From positions 124,001 to 188,000 of the forward strand of contig NZ_CP032346.1 of the NCBI RefSeq assembly GCF_005222205.1: a stretch of 64,000 bases of DNA, given 5' to 3'. The translations under genes were made by a program, and so were the position numbers. Source of the DNA: Azospirillum brasilense. GTDB taxonomy: Bacteria; Pseudomonadota; Alphaproteobacteria; Azospirillales; Azospirillaceae. The notes under the pieces are model-generated. The model was not told the DNA's origin. It was given only the letters and a program-made list of their open reading frames with translations, and did no database searches. Shown piece after piece: positions 1-8,824 of the stretch. The first letter of the stretch is position 1. Every line of letters starts with the position of its first letter.

Positions 1-1013
1 TCCTCGCCAAGATCGACACCGGCGCCTCGCAGCGCGACGCGGAGAAGATCAAGGCCAAGGACGCCTTCGACGTGCTGGTGATCGGCGGCGGCCCGGCCGG
101 CGCCGCGGCGGCGATCTACGCGGCCCGCAAGGGCATCCGCACCGGCGTCGCGGCGGAGCGTTTCGGCGGTCAGGTGCTCGACACCATGGCCATCGAGAAC
201 TTCATCTCCGTGTCCCACACCGAGGGGCCGAAGCTGGCCACCGCGCTGGAGCAGCACGTCAAGGAGTATGAGGTCGACGTGATGAACCTGCAGCGGGCGG
301 AGAAGCTGATCCCCGCCGCGGGTCCGGGCGGTCTGATCGAGGTCCAGCTCGCCAACGGCGCCTCGCTGAAGTCGAAGACGGTGATCCTGTCGACCGGCGC
401 CCGCTGGCGCCAGATGGGCGTCCCCGGCGAGGACGAGTACCGCAACAAGGGCGTGGCCTACTGCCCGCACTGCGACGGCCCGCTGTTCAAGGGCAAGCGC
501 GTGGCGGTCATCGGCGGCGGCAACTCCGGCGTCGAGGCGGCCATCGACCTCGCGGGCATCGTCGCGGAAGTGACGCTGATCGAGTTCGACAGCCAGCTCC
601 GCGCCGACGAGGTGCTCCAGCGCAAGCTGCGCAGCCTGCCCAACGTCCGCGTCATCACCTCGGGCCTGACGACCGAGGTGCATGGCGACGGCATCAAGGT
701 GACCGGCCTCAGCTACAAGAACCGCAACACCGGCGAGGTGCACCGGATCGATCTGGAAGGCATCTTCGTGCAGATCGGCCTCGTGCCCAACACCGAGTGG
801 CTGAAGGGCTCGGTGGCGCTGAGCCCGCGCGGCGAGATCGAGGTGGACGCGCGCGGCCAGACCTCCGTCCCCGGCGTCTTCGCCGCGGGCGACGCGACGA
901 CGGTGCCCTACAAGCAGATCGTCATCGCCATGGGCGAGGGCTCGAAGGCCGCCCTGTCGGCCTTCGACTACCTGATCCGCATGGCGCCGGTCGAGGCCGT
1001 CGCCGCGGCGTAA
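1..1013 (+). CDS. ahpF: Alkyl hydroperoxide reductase subunit F, C-terminal part (5' end outside window)
   Basis: This flavoprotein passes electrons from NADH through FAD and a redox disulfide to the peroxiredoxin AhpC, which reduces organic peroxides in the cytoplasm. The frame is open from base 3 and about 336 residues are visible, so the N-terminal thioredoxin-like domains lie outside the window. The linker runs directly into an FAD-binding GGGPAG motif (visible residues 28-33). The redox centre CPHC is at about 154-157, followed by the NAD-binding GGGNSG near 170 and a second FAD contact, GVFAAGDAT, close to the end. CPHC separates AhpF from thioredoxin reductases, which usually have CATC. 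The gene converges on the aldehyde oxidoreductase operon. Its ahpC partner would be expected upstream, outside the window. Confidence 0.95.
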   Translation, partial: LAKIDTGASQRDAEKIKAKDAFDVLVIGGGPAGAAAAIYAARKGIRTGVAAERFGGQVLDTMAIENFISVSHTEGPKLATALEQHVKEYEVDVMNLQRAEKLIPAAGPGGLIEVQLANGASLKSKTVILSTGARWRQMGVPGEDEYRNKGVAYCPHCDGPLFKGKRVAVIGGGNSGVEAAIDLAGIVAEVTLIEFDSQLRADEVLQRKLRSLPNVRVITSGLTTEVHGDGIKVTGLSYKNRNTGEVHRIDLEGIFVQIGLVPNTEWLKGSVALSPRGEIEVDARGQTSVPGVFAAGDATTVPYKQIVIAMGEGSKAALSAFDYLIRMAPVEAVAAA

Positions 1014-1039
1014 GGGGGGCGGGTGGTTTGGGAGGTGGT

Positions 1040-1137
1040 CGCGACGGGCCCCCCTCCCGACCTCCCCCCGCTTCGCAGGGGGAGGAGAAAAGCCCTCCCC
1101 TGCAAAGCGGGGGAGGGTTGGGTGGGGGCCCGTCGCG
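1040..1137. repeat. Long imperfect palindrome between convergent genes (REP-like, possible bidirectional terminator)
   Basis: The outer arms CGCGACGGGCCCCC (1040-1053) and GGGGGCCCGTCGCG (1124-1137) are exact inverted complements. The inner C-rich and G-rich tracts continue the pairing with few mismatches, enclosing a second hairpin (GCTTCGCAGGGG against CCCCTGCAAAGC). The element sits between the ahpF stop and the stop of the convergent molybdenum-subunit gene. It could terminate both transcripts. Palindromes of this kind are often dispersed in alphaproteobacterial genomes, but copy number cannot be judged here. Confidence 0.6.
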
Positions 1138-1151
1138 TGCCCCCGCCCTCG

Positions 1152-3428
1152 TCAGCGCAGCCCCGCCAGCACCTTGTCCAACGTGATCGGGAAATCGCGC
1201 ACGCGCACGCCGGTCGCGTGATGGATGGCGTTGGCGATGGCGGCGGGGACGCCGACGATGCCGATCTCGCCGACTCCTTTGGCGCCCAACGCGTTGACCT
1301 TGTCGTCATGCTCCTCGACGAACAGTACGTCGATCTCCGGCACGTCGGCGTTCACCGGGACATGATACTCCGCGTAGTCGTGGTTCATCACACGGCCCAG
1401 CCGGTGGTCGGTGAAGGCCTCTTCCTCCAGCCCCATGCCGATGCCCCAGACCACGGCGCCCTGGATCTGGCTGCGCGCCGTCTTGGGGTTGATGATGCGG
1501 CCGGCGGCGATGGCGCTGACCACGCGGGACACCCGGATGGTGCCGAGATCCTCGTCCACCCGGACCTCCACGAAGACCGCGGAATGGGTGGCGAAGGTGT
1601 GCCGCGCCCGCGCCAGCAGATAGGGCAGGGCGCGCGCCTCCTCCTCGATGGACAGGGTGCCGGAGCCGCGCATCACGTCGGTGATGGCCAGCCGCCGCGC
1701 CCGGTCGTCGCGGGCGACCAGATGCCCGTCGGCAAGGAGCACATCCTCCTCCGCCACGCCCTTCAGCGGGCTGTTCTCCAGCTTCCCGGCCAATGCGATG
1801 AGTTGTGACCGCACCCGGTCGCACACCGCCTTGACCGCCGAGCCGACGGTGGAGACGGTCCAGGACCCACCCTCGATGGGGGCGGTGGGAAGCGAGGAAT
1901 CGCCCAGGCAGAAGGTCACCTCATCGATCGGCAGGCCCAGCACGTCGGCGGCGATCTGGGTCATGACGGTGTAGGTGCCCGTGCCGATGTCGGCGGTGGC
2001 GCTGGACACCACCAGCTTTCCGTCGACGCCCAGGACGGCCTTGGCGGCGGCCTGCCCCTGCATGGCGTCCCACACGCCCGCCGCCATGCCCCAGCCGACC
2101 AGTTCCCGCCCGTCACGCATGGAGCGCGGCGCGGGGCTGCGCTTGGCCCAGCCGAAGCGCTCCGCCCCGTGCTGGAAGCAGGCCCGCAGCTCCTTGCTGG
2201 AAAAGGGGTTGCCGGTGTTGGGATCGGTCTCGGCGTAGTTCTTCAGGCGAAGCTCCAGCGGGTCCATGCCGAGCTTGCAGGCCAGCTCGTCCATGGCGAT
2301 CTCCAGCGCCGGGACACCGGTCGCCGCTCCCGGCGCGCGCTGGTCCAGCGGCGTGTGCACGTCCAGCCGCGTCAGCTTATAGTCCAGCCTGACGTTGTCG
2401 CACTTGTACTGCTGGCCCGACCAGTTGACGACGACCTCCACATAGTTTTCGTTCCGCGAGCTTTCCTGCACAGCCTCGTGGATCAGCGCCCGCAGCGTGC
2501 CGTCGCGGTCGGCGCCCAGCGCCACCCGCTGGATGGTTTCGGGCCGGTGGCCGAAGCTGAACATCTGCGGGCGCGACAGCTCCACCCGGACGGAGCGTTT
2601 CAACTGCGTCGCCGCCAGCATGGCCATGAAGAGCTGATGCTGCGGCCGCAAGCCGGAGCCGAAGGCGCCGCCGACAAAGGGAGACATCACCCGAACGGCG
2701 GATTTGGCCAGGCCGAAGACGTTGCAGACGTAGGTGTGGCAGTTCTGCGCGCCCTGGGTCTTGTCGTGGACGGTCAGCGTGCCGTCGTCGTGGTGCAGGA
2801 CGGTGGTGGCGTGCATTTCCATCGGGTTGTGGTATTCCGCCGCCTGGGTGAACTCCGAATCCACCTGGACGGGCGAGTCGAGAAAGGCCTGCTCCGGGTT
2901 GCCGCGGGGCTTCGGCGGGGGCTGGAACCCCCCCTTGTCCTTGCCGGGGGTGAAGGTGTTCGCGCGGTTGGCGCGCAGATCGGTCTGGTGGGGAGCCGCC
3001 TCATACTCGATGTGGACGAGGCGGGCGGCGTAGCGGGCCAGCTCGAAACTCTCGGCGATCACCAGCGCCACCGGCTGGAGCGCGTGGTGGATCTCCGCGT
3101 CGTAGAGCGGGCGGAAGGGCGTCCCCTTGGGCGCGTCGTCGTCCTTCCATTTGCGGTCGAACCAGGCGAGGCTCGGCCGGTTCTCGTGGGTGAAGACGTG
3201 GATGACGCCGGGCAGGGCGAGCGCCGCCGTGGTGTCGATGCGGGTGATCCGCCCGCGCGCGATGGCGCTGGAGACGATATAGCCGTGGGCGAGGTCCGGC
3301 AGGGTGAACTCGGCCGCGTAATGGGCGTTGCCGGTCACCTTCTTGCGCCCGTCCACCCGGCTGACGGGCTTGCCGATGGGGCCGTTGGGCTCCGTCAGGA
3401 AGCCGGGAATGCTGGGAATGGCGATCAT
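1152..3428 (-). CDS. paoC: Molybdopterin-binding subunit of xanthine dehydrogenase-family aldehyde oxidoreductase (PaoC type)
   Basis: This is the catalytic subunit (758 residues) of a three-subunit molybdenum hydroxylase that oxidises aldehydes, probably aromatic ones by analogy with E. coli PaoABC. The N-terminal third carries the ald_Xan_dh_C fold (DGRKKVTGNAHYAAEF near residue 25). Molybdopterin-binding stretches include GGAFGSG and GTGTYTVMTQ. The family's catalytic glutamate is in GVGEIG at about residue 721. I chose the ATG at 3428 because it overlaps the FAD-subunit stop by 4 bases (ATGA), and because the open frame upstream of it has shadow composition. No PaoD/XdhC-type cofactor insertion gene is adjacent. 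Confidence 0.9.
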   Translation of the reverse strand: MIAIPSIPGFLTEPNGPIGKPVSRVDGRKKVTGNAHYAAEFTLPDLAHGYIVSSAIARGRITRIDTTAALALPGVIHVFTHENRPSLAWFDRKWKDDDAPKGTPFRPLYDAEIHHALQPVALVIAESFELARYAARLVHIEYEAAPHQTDLRANRANTFTPGKDKGGFQPPPKPRGNPEQAFLDSPVQVDSEFTQAAEYHNPMEMHATTVLHHDDGTLTVHDKTQGAQNCHTYVCNVFGLAKSAVRVMSPFVGGAFGSGLRPQHQLFMAMLAATQLKRSVRVELSRPQMFSFGHRPETIQRVALGADRDGTLRALIHEAVQESSRNENYVEVVVNWSGQQYKCDNVRLDYKLTRLDVHTPLDQRAPGAATGVPALEIAMDELACKLGMDPLELRLKNYAETDPNTGNPFSSKELRACFQHGAERFGWAKRSPAPRSMRDGRELVGWGMAAGVWDAMQGQAAAKAVLGVDGKLVVSSATADIGTGTYTVMTQIAADVLGLPIDEVTFCLGDSSLPTAPIEGGSWTVSTVGSAVKAVCDRVRSQLIALAGKLENSPLKGVAEEDVLLADGHLVARDDRARRLAITDVMRGSGTLSIEEEARALPYLLARARHTFATHSAVFVEVRVDEDLGTIRVSRVVSAIAAGRIINPKTARSQIQGAVVWGIGMGLEEEAFTDHRLGRVMNHDYAEYHVPVNADVPEIDVLFVEEHDDKVNALGAKGVGEIGIVGVPAAIANAIHHATGVRVRDFPITLDKVLAGLR

Positions 3429-4423
3429 GGACGGTGCGCTCCCTTGCGGTCGGCGGCTTCGGTCAGGGCGCGGACGATGGCGCGCTCGGCCAGTTCGATC
3501 TTGAAGCTGTTGTGCTCGTGCCCCTTGGCGTCGCGCAGCAGAACGCGCGCGGCGGCGCGGAACTGGTCGGGCGTGGCGGGTTTTCCGATGAGGGCCGCTT
3601 CGGCCTCCGGGTCGCGCCAGGGCTTGTGGGCGACACCGCCCAGCGCCAGACGGGCGTCGCGGACGGTGCCGCCATCCATTTCCAGCCCCGCCGCCACCGA
3701 CACCAGCGCGAAGGCGTAGGAGGCGCGGTCGCGGATCTTCAGATAGGTCGAATGCTCGGCGAAGCCCTTGGCCGGCAGGTCGATGGAGGTGATGAGGTCG
3801 CCGGGCCGCAGGACGGTGTCGATCTCCGGCCGGTCGCCGGGCAGGCGGTGGAACTCGGCGAAGGGAATGCTGCGCTCGCCCTTCGGCCCGGTCACCTGGA
3901 CGATCGCTTCGAGCGCCGCCAGAGCGACGCAGAGGTCGGAGGGGTGGACGGCGATACAATGCTCGCTGGCGCCCAGGATGGCGTGGATGCGGTTCACCCC
4001 GCCGATCGCGCCGCAGCCCGACCCCGGCTCCCGTTTGTTGCAGGGAGTCGCCGTGTCGTAGAAATAGTAGCAGCGCGTCCGTTGCAGCAGGTTGCCGCCG
4101 TTGGTCGCCATGTTGCGGAGCTGCGCCGAGGCCCCGGCGAGAATCGCCTTGGACAGCATGGGATAGCGGGTCTGCACGCGCTCGTCGTAGGCGGTGTCGG
4201 CGTTGCGGGCCAGCGCGCCCAGCCGCAGGCCGCCCTCCGCCGTCTCCTCGATCCGGTCCAGCGGCAGGTGTGAGATGTCGACCAGCCCTTCGGGCCGCAG
4301 CACGTCGGCCTTCATCAGGTCGAGCAGGTTGGTTCCCCCGGCGACGAAGGCGGTCCCGGAGGCGCCGGCCCGCCCGATCGCGTCCGCCGCGCTGTCGGCG
4401 CGGGAATAGGTGAAGGATCTCAT
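3425..4423 (-). CDS. paoB: FAD-binding subunit of aldehyde oxidoreductase with [4Fe-4S] insert (PaoB type)
   Basis: This 332-residue subunit carries electrons from the 2Fe-2S subunit to FAD and the final acceptor. It has the CO-dehydrogenase flavoprotein fold: a FAD pyrophosphate motif AGGTNLLDLM near residues 30-40, then NGGNLLQRTRCYYF. Between about residues 120 and 165 there is a cysteine-rich insert (Cys in RTRCYY, TPCNKRE, GSGCGA and EHCIAV). In PaoB of E. coli this insert holds an extra [4Fe-4S] cluster, and ordinary xanthine dehydrogenase FAD subunits lack it. It is translationally coupled to both neighbours by 4-base overlaps, so the operon order is A-B-C. Confidence 0.9.
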   Translation of the reverse strand: MRSFTYSRADSAADAIGRAGASGTAFVAGGTNLLDLMKADVLRPEGLVDISHLPLDRIEETAEGGLRLGALARNADTAYDERVQTRYPMLSKAILAGASAQLRNMATNGGNLLQRTRCYYFYDTATPCNKREPGSGCGAIGGVNRIHAILGASEHCIAVHPSDLCVALAALEAIVQVTGPKGERSIPFAEFHRLPGDRPEIDTVLRPGDLITSIDLPAKGFAEHSTYLKIRDRASYAFALVSVAAGLEMDGGTVRDARLALGGVAHKPWRDPEAEAALIGKPATPDQFRAAARVLLRDAKGHEHNSFKIELAERAIVRALTEAADRKGAHRP

Positions 4424-4956
4424 GGCGCGCCCTCCGCCTTCGGGGTGGCGGTGGCCATGGCCTGCCGGATCGCCGCGACGATGTTGGGATAGGCCCCGCA
4501 GCGGCACAGGTTGCCGCTCATCAATTCGCGGATCTCGTCGTCGGTGCTGGCCTTACCCTCGGCGATCAGCCCGGCCGCCGAACAGATCTGGCCCGGCGTG
4601 CAGTAGCCGCACTGGAAGGCGTCATGTTCGATGAAGGCCTCCTGGAGGGGATGGAGCGCGTCGCCGGTGGTCAGCCCCTCGATGGTGGTGACCTTGCGGC
4701 CGTCCTGCATCACCGCCAGCGTCAGGCAGGAGTTGATGCGCCGCCCGTCCACCAGGACGGTGCAGGCCCCGCACTGGCCGTGGTCGCAGCCCTTCTTCGT
4801 GCCGGTCAGCTCGAGATGCAGGCGCAACGCGTCGAGCAGCGTCGTCCAGGGGGCGAGGTGGAGCGCTCGCTCCACGCCGTTGACGTTCAGCGTGACGGGA
4901 ATCGGTTCGGGGGGCGGGGCGTGGGCCGGGCGCAGGCTGGCCTTGAGCTGTGCCAT
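4420..4956 (-). CDS. paoA: 2Fe-2S subunit of aldehyde oxidoreductase (PaoA type)
   Basis: This is the small iron-sulfur subunit (178 residues) of the molybdenum hydroxylase and the first gene of the operon. A plant-type ferredoxin domain (GCDHGQCGACTVLVDG, then RINSC) occupies about residues 50-85. An alpha-helical [2Fe-2S]-binding domain (CGYCTPGQ, then NLCRCG) occupies about 115-155. E. coli PaoA has a twin-arginine signal. This protein starts MAQLKASLRP with no RR motif or hydrophobic segment, so the complex is probably cytoplasmic. The start at 4956 is the only reasonable ATG. The 180 bases upstream must hold the operon promoter, but I could not pick one with confidence. Confidence 0.9.
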   Translation of the reverse strand: MAQLKASLRPAHAPPPEPIPVTLNVNGVERALHLAPWTTLLDALRLHLELTGTKKGCDHGQCGACTVLVDGRRINSCLTLAVMQDGRKVTTIEGLTTGDALHPLQEAFIEHDAFQCGYCTPGQICSAAGLIAEGKASTDDEIRELMSGNLCRCGAYPNIVAAIRQAMATATPKAEGAP

Positions 4957-5135
4957 GGAGACTCCGGATCTGCGGGGGAGCGCCGGACGCCGCCATGATA
5001 ACGGGCTGCGCCGACTTCACATGTCCGGACAACAGGAGGTTGGCACCGCCGTTCCGCTATCGAAATGAACAAGCCGGGAACGGAGATGCCGCGTCCTTGG
5101 CACACGCTGAAAGGATGGGGGCCGGCGGCTCGCCG

Positions 5136-6767
5136 CTATTTCTTCGCGGTTCCGGCGATGCCGGACTTTTCCGCGGCGTCCAGCAGGGTGACGACCTCCG
5201 GGGCGACCCACCAGCGGCAGCGCTTGCGCTCGTCGCTCGACACGGCGATGACGCGGTCGATCAGGCGGGTTTCGGCAGCGCCGAACGCCTGCTGCTGCCG
5301 CAACGCCGCCTCGATCACCCCGGCCAGCGCGATGTCGAGCGCGGTGATCTCGATGGGATAGCTCAGCATGTCCGCCAGATCGGCGAGCTGGCCGAGCGTC
5401 CGCAGCCCTTCCGCGGCGCCGGTGGAGGACAGGCGGCGGAAGACCGTGGCGACGTGGTTGCCGTCCTCGGCCCGCCACGGCTTGCCCGACGACACGATGC
5501 CGCGCCGCGCCAGCTGCGCCTGGAACTCGTTGACGAAGCGCACGCGCTCGATCAGCGGGTCGAGCACGCTGTGCATGGTCAGCGCCTCGATCCGCCGCGC
5601 CAGCACGGGGGCGAGGTCCTCGTGCACCGCGTTGCTCAGCTCGCGGAACGCCTGATGGACCATGTTGCGTTCGCGGTCGGTGGTGTCCAGCTCCAGCGCG
5701 TGGACGGCGTCGTACCAAGCCAGGAAATGCTGGAGCTGGGCCGAGGGATGGTCGCGGTCGTCCACCGCGTCCGCCACCAGCAGGCCGGGCTTGTTGAGGA
5801 AGCTGCCGGTCAGCGTCGCCTTCAGCGCCTCCGCGGCGACCAGAAGCCGGCCGATGATCGCGTCCTTCGCCACGGCGACGGGGAAGGCTTCGAACAGGCG
5901 GATCGCCAGGGCGGCGTCGTCGCGCCGGTGCAGGCCGGCCACCGCGAACATGGCCGCCCCGTCGCGATTGCAGTCGCCGCGCCGCGCCATTTCCCGCGCC
6001 AGACGCACCGGGTCGCCGTGCAGCAGCGACGGCAGGGGTTGGCCCGCCCAGGCGGGGGCCGCCTGGAGGATGGTCTCCATCCGCTCCAGCTCGGCGCGGG
6101 CGACGCCCTCGCGCTGGCGCACGCCGTGGCGTTTCAACATCTGCGCGCGGAAGCCGGACACCTCGGCCAGGAAGGCGGTCGCCTCCGCGGGGGTGGCGCG
6201 CAGGCGGGCGAGAACGGCAAGGCTCCGCTGGCGCAACTCGTCCGCCCAGACCTGCGCTTCGGAGGAGGCGAAAATCTCGTTCAGCGGCTGGTCCTTGGCG
6301 AACCGGGCCACCGTCTCCTGGACGCGGCTGACCAGCGGTTCCATGCGCGGGGCCAGGGCGAACCACCAGGCGCTGACGTCCGCCAGATGCAGGGCGCCGG
6401 CCAGCCGAATTCCGCTGGTCAGCAGGGAATCGTCGCGCAGGATCAGCGCGTCGAACAGCCCGGTCCAGACGCGGCGCGCGTGCTCCGACCGCCGTCCGTT
6501 CAGCATGGTGACCAGCATCTGGGCGACCGGCTCGGCCATGTCCTCCAGATACCCGTCGCGGATCATCTTGTAGAGCTGGAGCTTCTGCCCATGGTCCAGC
6601 GGGGCCAGCACGTCGGACACACGCTTCAGGCTCTTGTCCTGTCCGCCGGGGAGGTCGGGCAGGGCGAGCTGGAGCGGAATCGCCGTGGCCGCATCGGGCG
6701 GCACGCCGTCGGCCGCCTGCGTCTCTTTCGACATCCGGAGCTTTGCCATGGTCGGACCCGTCCGCAT
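5136..6767 (-). CDS. Unknown alpha-helical protein, 543 residues
   Basis: I do not recognise the family. The protein is soluble, with no signal peptide or membrane segment. It is rich in Leu, Ala and Arg and looks helical throughout, with a charged segment near residues 350-380 (NMVHQAFRELSNAVHEDLAP). There are no nucleotide-binding or metal-binding motifs. Two starts are possible, ATG at 6767 and ATG at 6749 (MAKLRM), and neither has a clear Shine-Dalgarno sequence. The reading frame is fully open with normal high-GC third positions, so it is a real gene. It stands alone, with an AT-rich promoter-like region upstream (6768-6900). A structural or regulatory role is possible, but nothing in the sequence decides it. 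Confidence 0.75.
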   Translation of the reverse strand: MRTGPTMAKLRMSKETQAADGVPPDAATAIPLQLALPDLPGGQDKSLKRVSDVLAPLDHGQKLQLYKMIRDGYLEDMAEPVAQMLVTMLNGRRSEHARRVWTGLFDALILRDDSLLTSGIRLAGALHLADVSAWWFALAPRMEPLVSRVQETVARFAKDQPLNEIFASSEAQVWADELRQRSLAVLARLRATPAEATAFLAEVSGFRAQMLKRHGVRQREGVARAELERMETILQAAPAWAGQPLPSLLHGDPVRLAREMARRGDCNRDGAAMFAVAGLHRRDDAALAIRLFEAFPVAVAKDAIIGRLLVAAEALKATLTGSFLNKPGLLVADAVDDRDHPSAQLQHFLAWYDAVHALELDTTDRERNMVHQAFRELSNAVHEDLAPVLARRIEALTMHSVLDPLIERVRFVNEFQAQLARRGIVSSGKPWRAEDGNHVATVFRRLSSTGAAEGLRTLGQLADLADMLSYPIEITALDIALAGVIEAALRQQQAFGAAETRLIDRVIAVSSDERKRCRWWVAPEVVTLLDAAEKSGIAGTAKK

Positions 6768-6965
6768 CGATGCGTGTGAAAATTCAATCTAAGATCGATT
6801 GGATATGGTTGTTAGAATATGCCTAAAAAGCCTAACGAATCGCTAAGCGGTGACAAAGACAGATTTTCGCGGCCTCTATGACGAAATGTGACAAGCTTGA
6901 CGAAACAGAAAGCAAGGATGAGTCGTTGACCGTTACATTTAGAGCACAACCGAAGCGCTCATGAC

Positions 6966-7619
6966 TCAGCCTTTCAATGGCCGGGTCTTCGCCGGCTCGG
7001 CGGGCTTGCGCGCGGGGATGGGCGGCGCGCTGCGTTCCCGCCCTTCCTCCCCAAGGAATCCTTGCGCCGCGACGACGGCGGAGCGCCAGGGGCGGTCCAT
7101 CGCCATCCAGTTCTCGAAGGGCAGGCGGTCGAAAGGCAGACCCGGCCAGGACGCCGAGAACAGGCCGGAGATCATCCAGCCGGCCAGCAGCGTGACCGCC
7201 AGCTGTTCGGAGAATCCCCCGGTCTTCAGGATGGGCAGCGCGAAGTTGCGCCGCCGCTTGATCGGCCAGAGCAGCGGCAGCCCCGCCGGGGTCAGCAGGT
7301 CGCCCGCCAGGTGGGTGAGATAGCCGATCAGGAAGGGCAGGATCAGGTGCGAGTAGTCCGCGTACTCGTGCAGCACCCAAAAGCATCCCGCGATGGCCAG
7401 CGTGGAGTGGGTGACGCCGCGATGCCCGAAGACGGCCGAGATGATGTTCGACAGCGGCCGCATCAACTGGCCGAGCGTCGATTTGGGATGGTCGATGTCC
7501 GGCGCCAGCGACCCGACCACCGCCGCCCCGAAGGCCACCACGTCGAAGGGCAGGCCGAATCGCGCCGAGGCGTAGAACCACGCCGCCCCGCCGACGATCA
7601 TGTGGGAAGAGGCCATCAT
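6966..7619 (-). CDS. Membrane-bound metal-dependent hydrolase, YdjM/DUF457 family
   Basis: This 217-residue inner-membrane protein has the family's conserved histidine and aspartate motifs: SSHMIVGG at the N-terminus, GSLAPDIDHPKS near residue 36, HRGVTHS near 67 and THLAGDLLTPAG near 101. About four hydrophobic segments follow (GCFWVLHEYA, HLILPFLIGYL, LAVTLLAGWMISGLF). Members are annotated as metal-dependent hydrolases from this motif pattern. E. coli YdjM belongs to the LexA regulon, but no LexA box was recognised here. The substrate is unknown. The C-terminal 40 residues are Pro/Arg-rich and probably disordered. The start is ATG 7619 or the adjacent ATG 7616. Confidence 0.82.
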   Translation of the reverse strand: MMASSHMIVGGAAWFYASARFGLPFDVVAFGAAVVGSLAPDIDHPKSTLGQLMRPLSNIISAVFGHRGVTHSTLAIAGCFWVLHEYADYSHLILPFLIGYLTHLAGDLLTPAGLPLLWPIKRRRNFALPILKTGGFSEQLAVTLLAGWMISGLFSASWPGLPFDRLPFENWMAMDRPWRSAVVAAQGFLGEEGRERSAPPIPARKPAEPAKTRPLKG

Positions 7620-7832
7620 GGGCGGTCACCGCGGAACGAGCGATGAGGCACAGGGCGTCAGAACGCGCGAAGGCTGTGCCTGGGTGACGGCCACTCTGTC
7701 GGATGCTCCCGGATTCCTGGTTCCTAACACTAGGACAGAAGTCGCGCCCACACAATCCCGGCCTGATCAAGAGGGATTCCGAAATGACATGGCGCCTATG
7801 CGTTCACGCGCCTTCGCGAGGCGGAGGCGGTT

Positions 7833-8252
7833 TCAGCCCGCCGGGCCGCGGGTGCAGGTGGCGCCGATGGCGCGCAGGGCGTTGCGCACCCGCCCGACGC
7901 TCTCGCGGTCCGGCAGGCTGTACCAGGTGATGGTCAGGGCGACTGGCGCGGCGCGGCGGAGGCCGTGCACGTCGCCGGGCGCGGCCTCGACGACGCGGCC
8001 CTGGCTGCCGACGAACCAGCGCCAGCGCTGGCCCTCCCCGTCGGCGAGCGACTGCCAGACCTCGCGGGAATCCCGGTAATAGGCGCCGCCCCCGGCGTCC
8101 GCCGCGTCGGCGTAGAGGTAGAGCGGGTTCTCCGGCGACAGGGAGAGCAGCAGATGCTGGACGGACCGCGGCCCGCCGGTGCGGATGACGGCGTCGGGAA
8201 GCGGCTCGTCGCCGTCCTGGCCATAGTCGAACATGGTGGAGCCGCGGTGCAT
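7833..8252 (-). CDS. Unknown protein, 139 residues, downstream of cupin gene
   Basis: I do not recognise the family. The sequence is soluble and mixed alpha/beta in look, with SVQHLLLSLSPENPLYLYAD in the middle and a Trp-rich patch (WQSLADGEGQRWRWFVG). It ends in a helix with a possible disulfide Cys. It begins 26 bases after the cupin gene on the same strand, so the two are probably cotranscribed. Two starts are possible, ATG 8252 and ATG 8234 (MFDYGQD), neither with a good ribosome site. Translation may depend on coupling to the cupin gene. The low confidence concerns function and exact start, not the existence of a gene. Confidence 0.6.
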   Translation of the reverse strand: MHRGSTMFDYGQDGDEPLPDAVIRTGGPRSVQHLLLSLSPENPLYLYADAADAGGGAYYRDSREVWQSLADGEGQRWRWFVGSQGRVVEAAPGDVHGLRRAAPVALTITWYSLPDRESVGRVRNALRAIGATCTRGPAG

Positions 8253-8278
8253 CGGTCGTTTGGATCGGTCGTGAGGGG

Positions 8279-8578
8279 TCAGCCGGGCTGGAGGAATTCG
8301 ACCTCGACGAAGACGATGTCGCTGTCGCCGTCGTTGATGACGTTGTGGCTGACGCCGGCCTTGCGGAAATAGGAGCGTCCCGGCTCCAGCGGGAATTGGC
8401 GGGCGTTGCCGTCCGGATCGACGATGGTGAAGGCGCCGGCCGTCACCGGAACGATCACATAGTCGTAGCCATGCACGTGGGCGCCGGTCTCGGCCCCCGG
8501 CACAAGGCGCCATTCGGTGACGCGGGTGCGCTCGTTCTCGACATGCTGGGTGGAAACCGCCTGCGGCCGGCTGCTCAT
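8279..8578 (-). CDS. Small cupin-domain protein
   Basis: This 99-residue single-domain cupin folds as a small beta-barrel. Motif 1 is visible as PGAETGAHVHGYDYVIVPV (about residues 24-42, two metal-binding His in AHVHG) and motif 2 as YFRKAGVSHNVINDGDSD (about 70-88, His in SHNV). Such proteins bind a metal and often sense or isomerise small molecules. No substrate can be named. The start at 8578 was chosen because a strong Shine-Dalgarno AAGGAGGG lies about 9 bases upstream. An ATG 42 bases further out lacks one. It is the first gene of a probable two-gene unit with the unknown protein downstream. Confidence 0.8.
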   Translation of the reverse strand: MSSRPQAVSTQHVENERTRVTEWRLVPGAETGAHVHGYDYVIVPVTAGAFTIVDPDGNARQFPLEPGRSYFRKAGVSHNVINDGDSDIVFVEVEFLQPG

Positions 8579-8824
8579 CTCCTGGTGCCCTCCTTGCTCT
8601 TCTCGTTGGGGTCTTTTCAAAAGAACAATTCGTGTACCACGAAGCCCAGGCCGCGCCCAGACCGAAGCGCATCCGGCAGCTTTTCTTCGGACTCCTTTGG
8701 CGAGCGGCCCCCCTCCTTTGGGGGATGCTTACCTACGATTGAATCCGTGACCCGATGACTCCCCGTAGCTTAGCCTTGCCGGTTCGTACCGCGCAAAACC
8801 GTCAGGGAGGGGCGTCAGGCCGGC

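Noticed and set aside
3429..3959. N-terminal extension of the molybdenum subunit
   Set aside because: The frame is open upstream but overlaps the FAD subunit almost fully and has shadow composition. The ATGA overlap at 3425-3428 fixes the start.
4950..6779. A 609-codon plus-strand open frame
   Set aside because: It covers the complement of the 543-residue minus-strand gene, which has the more natural composition.
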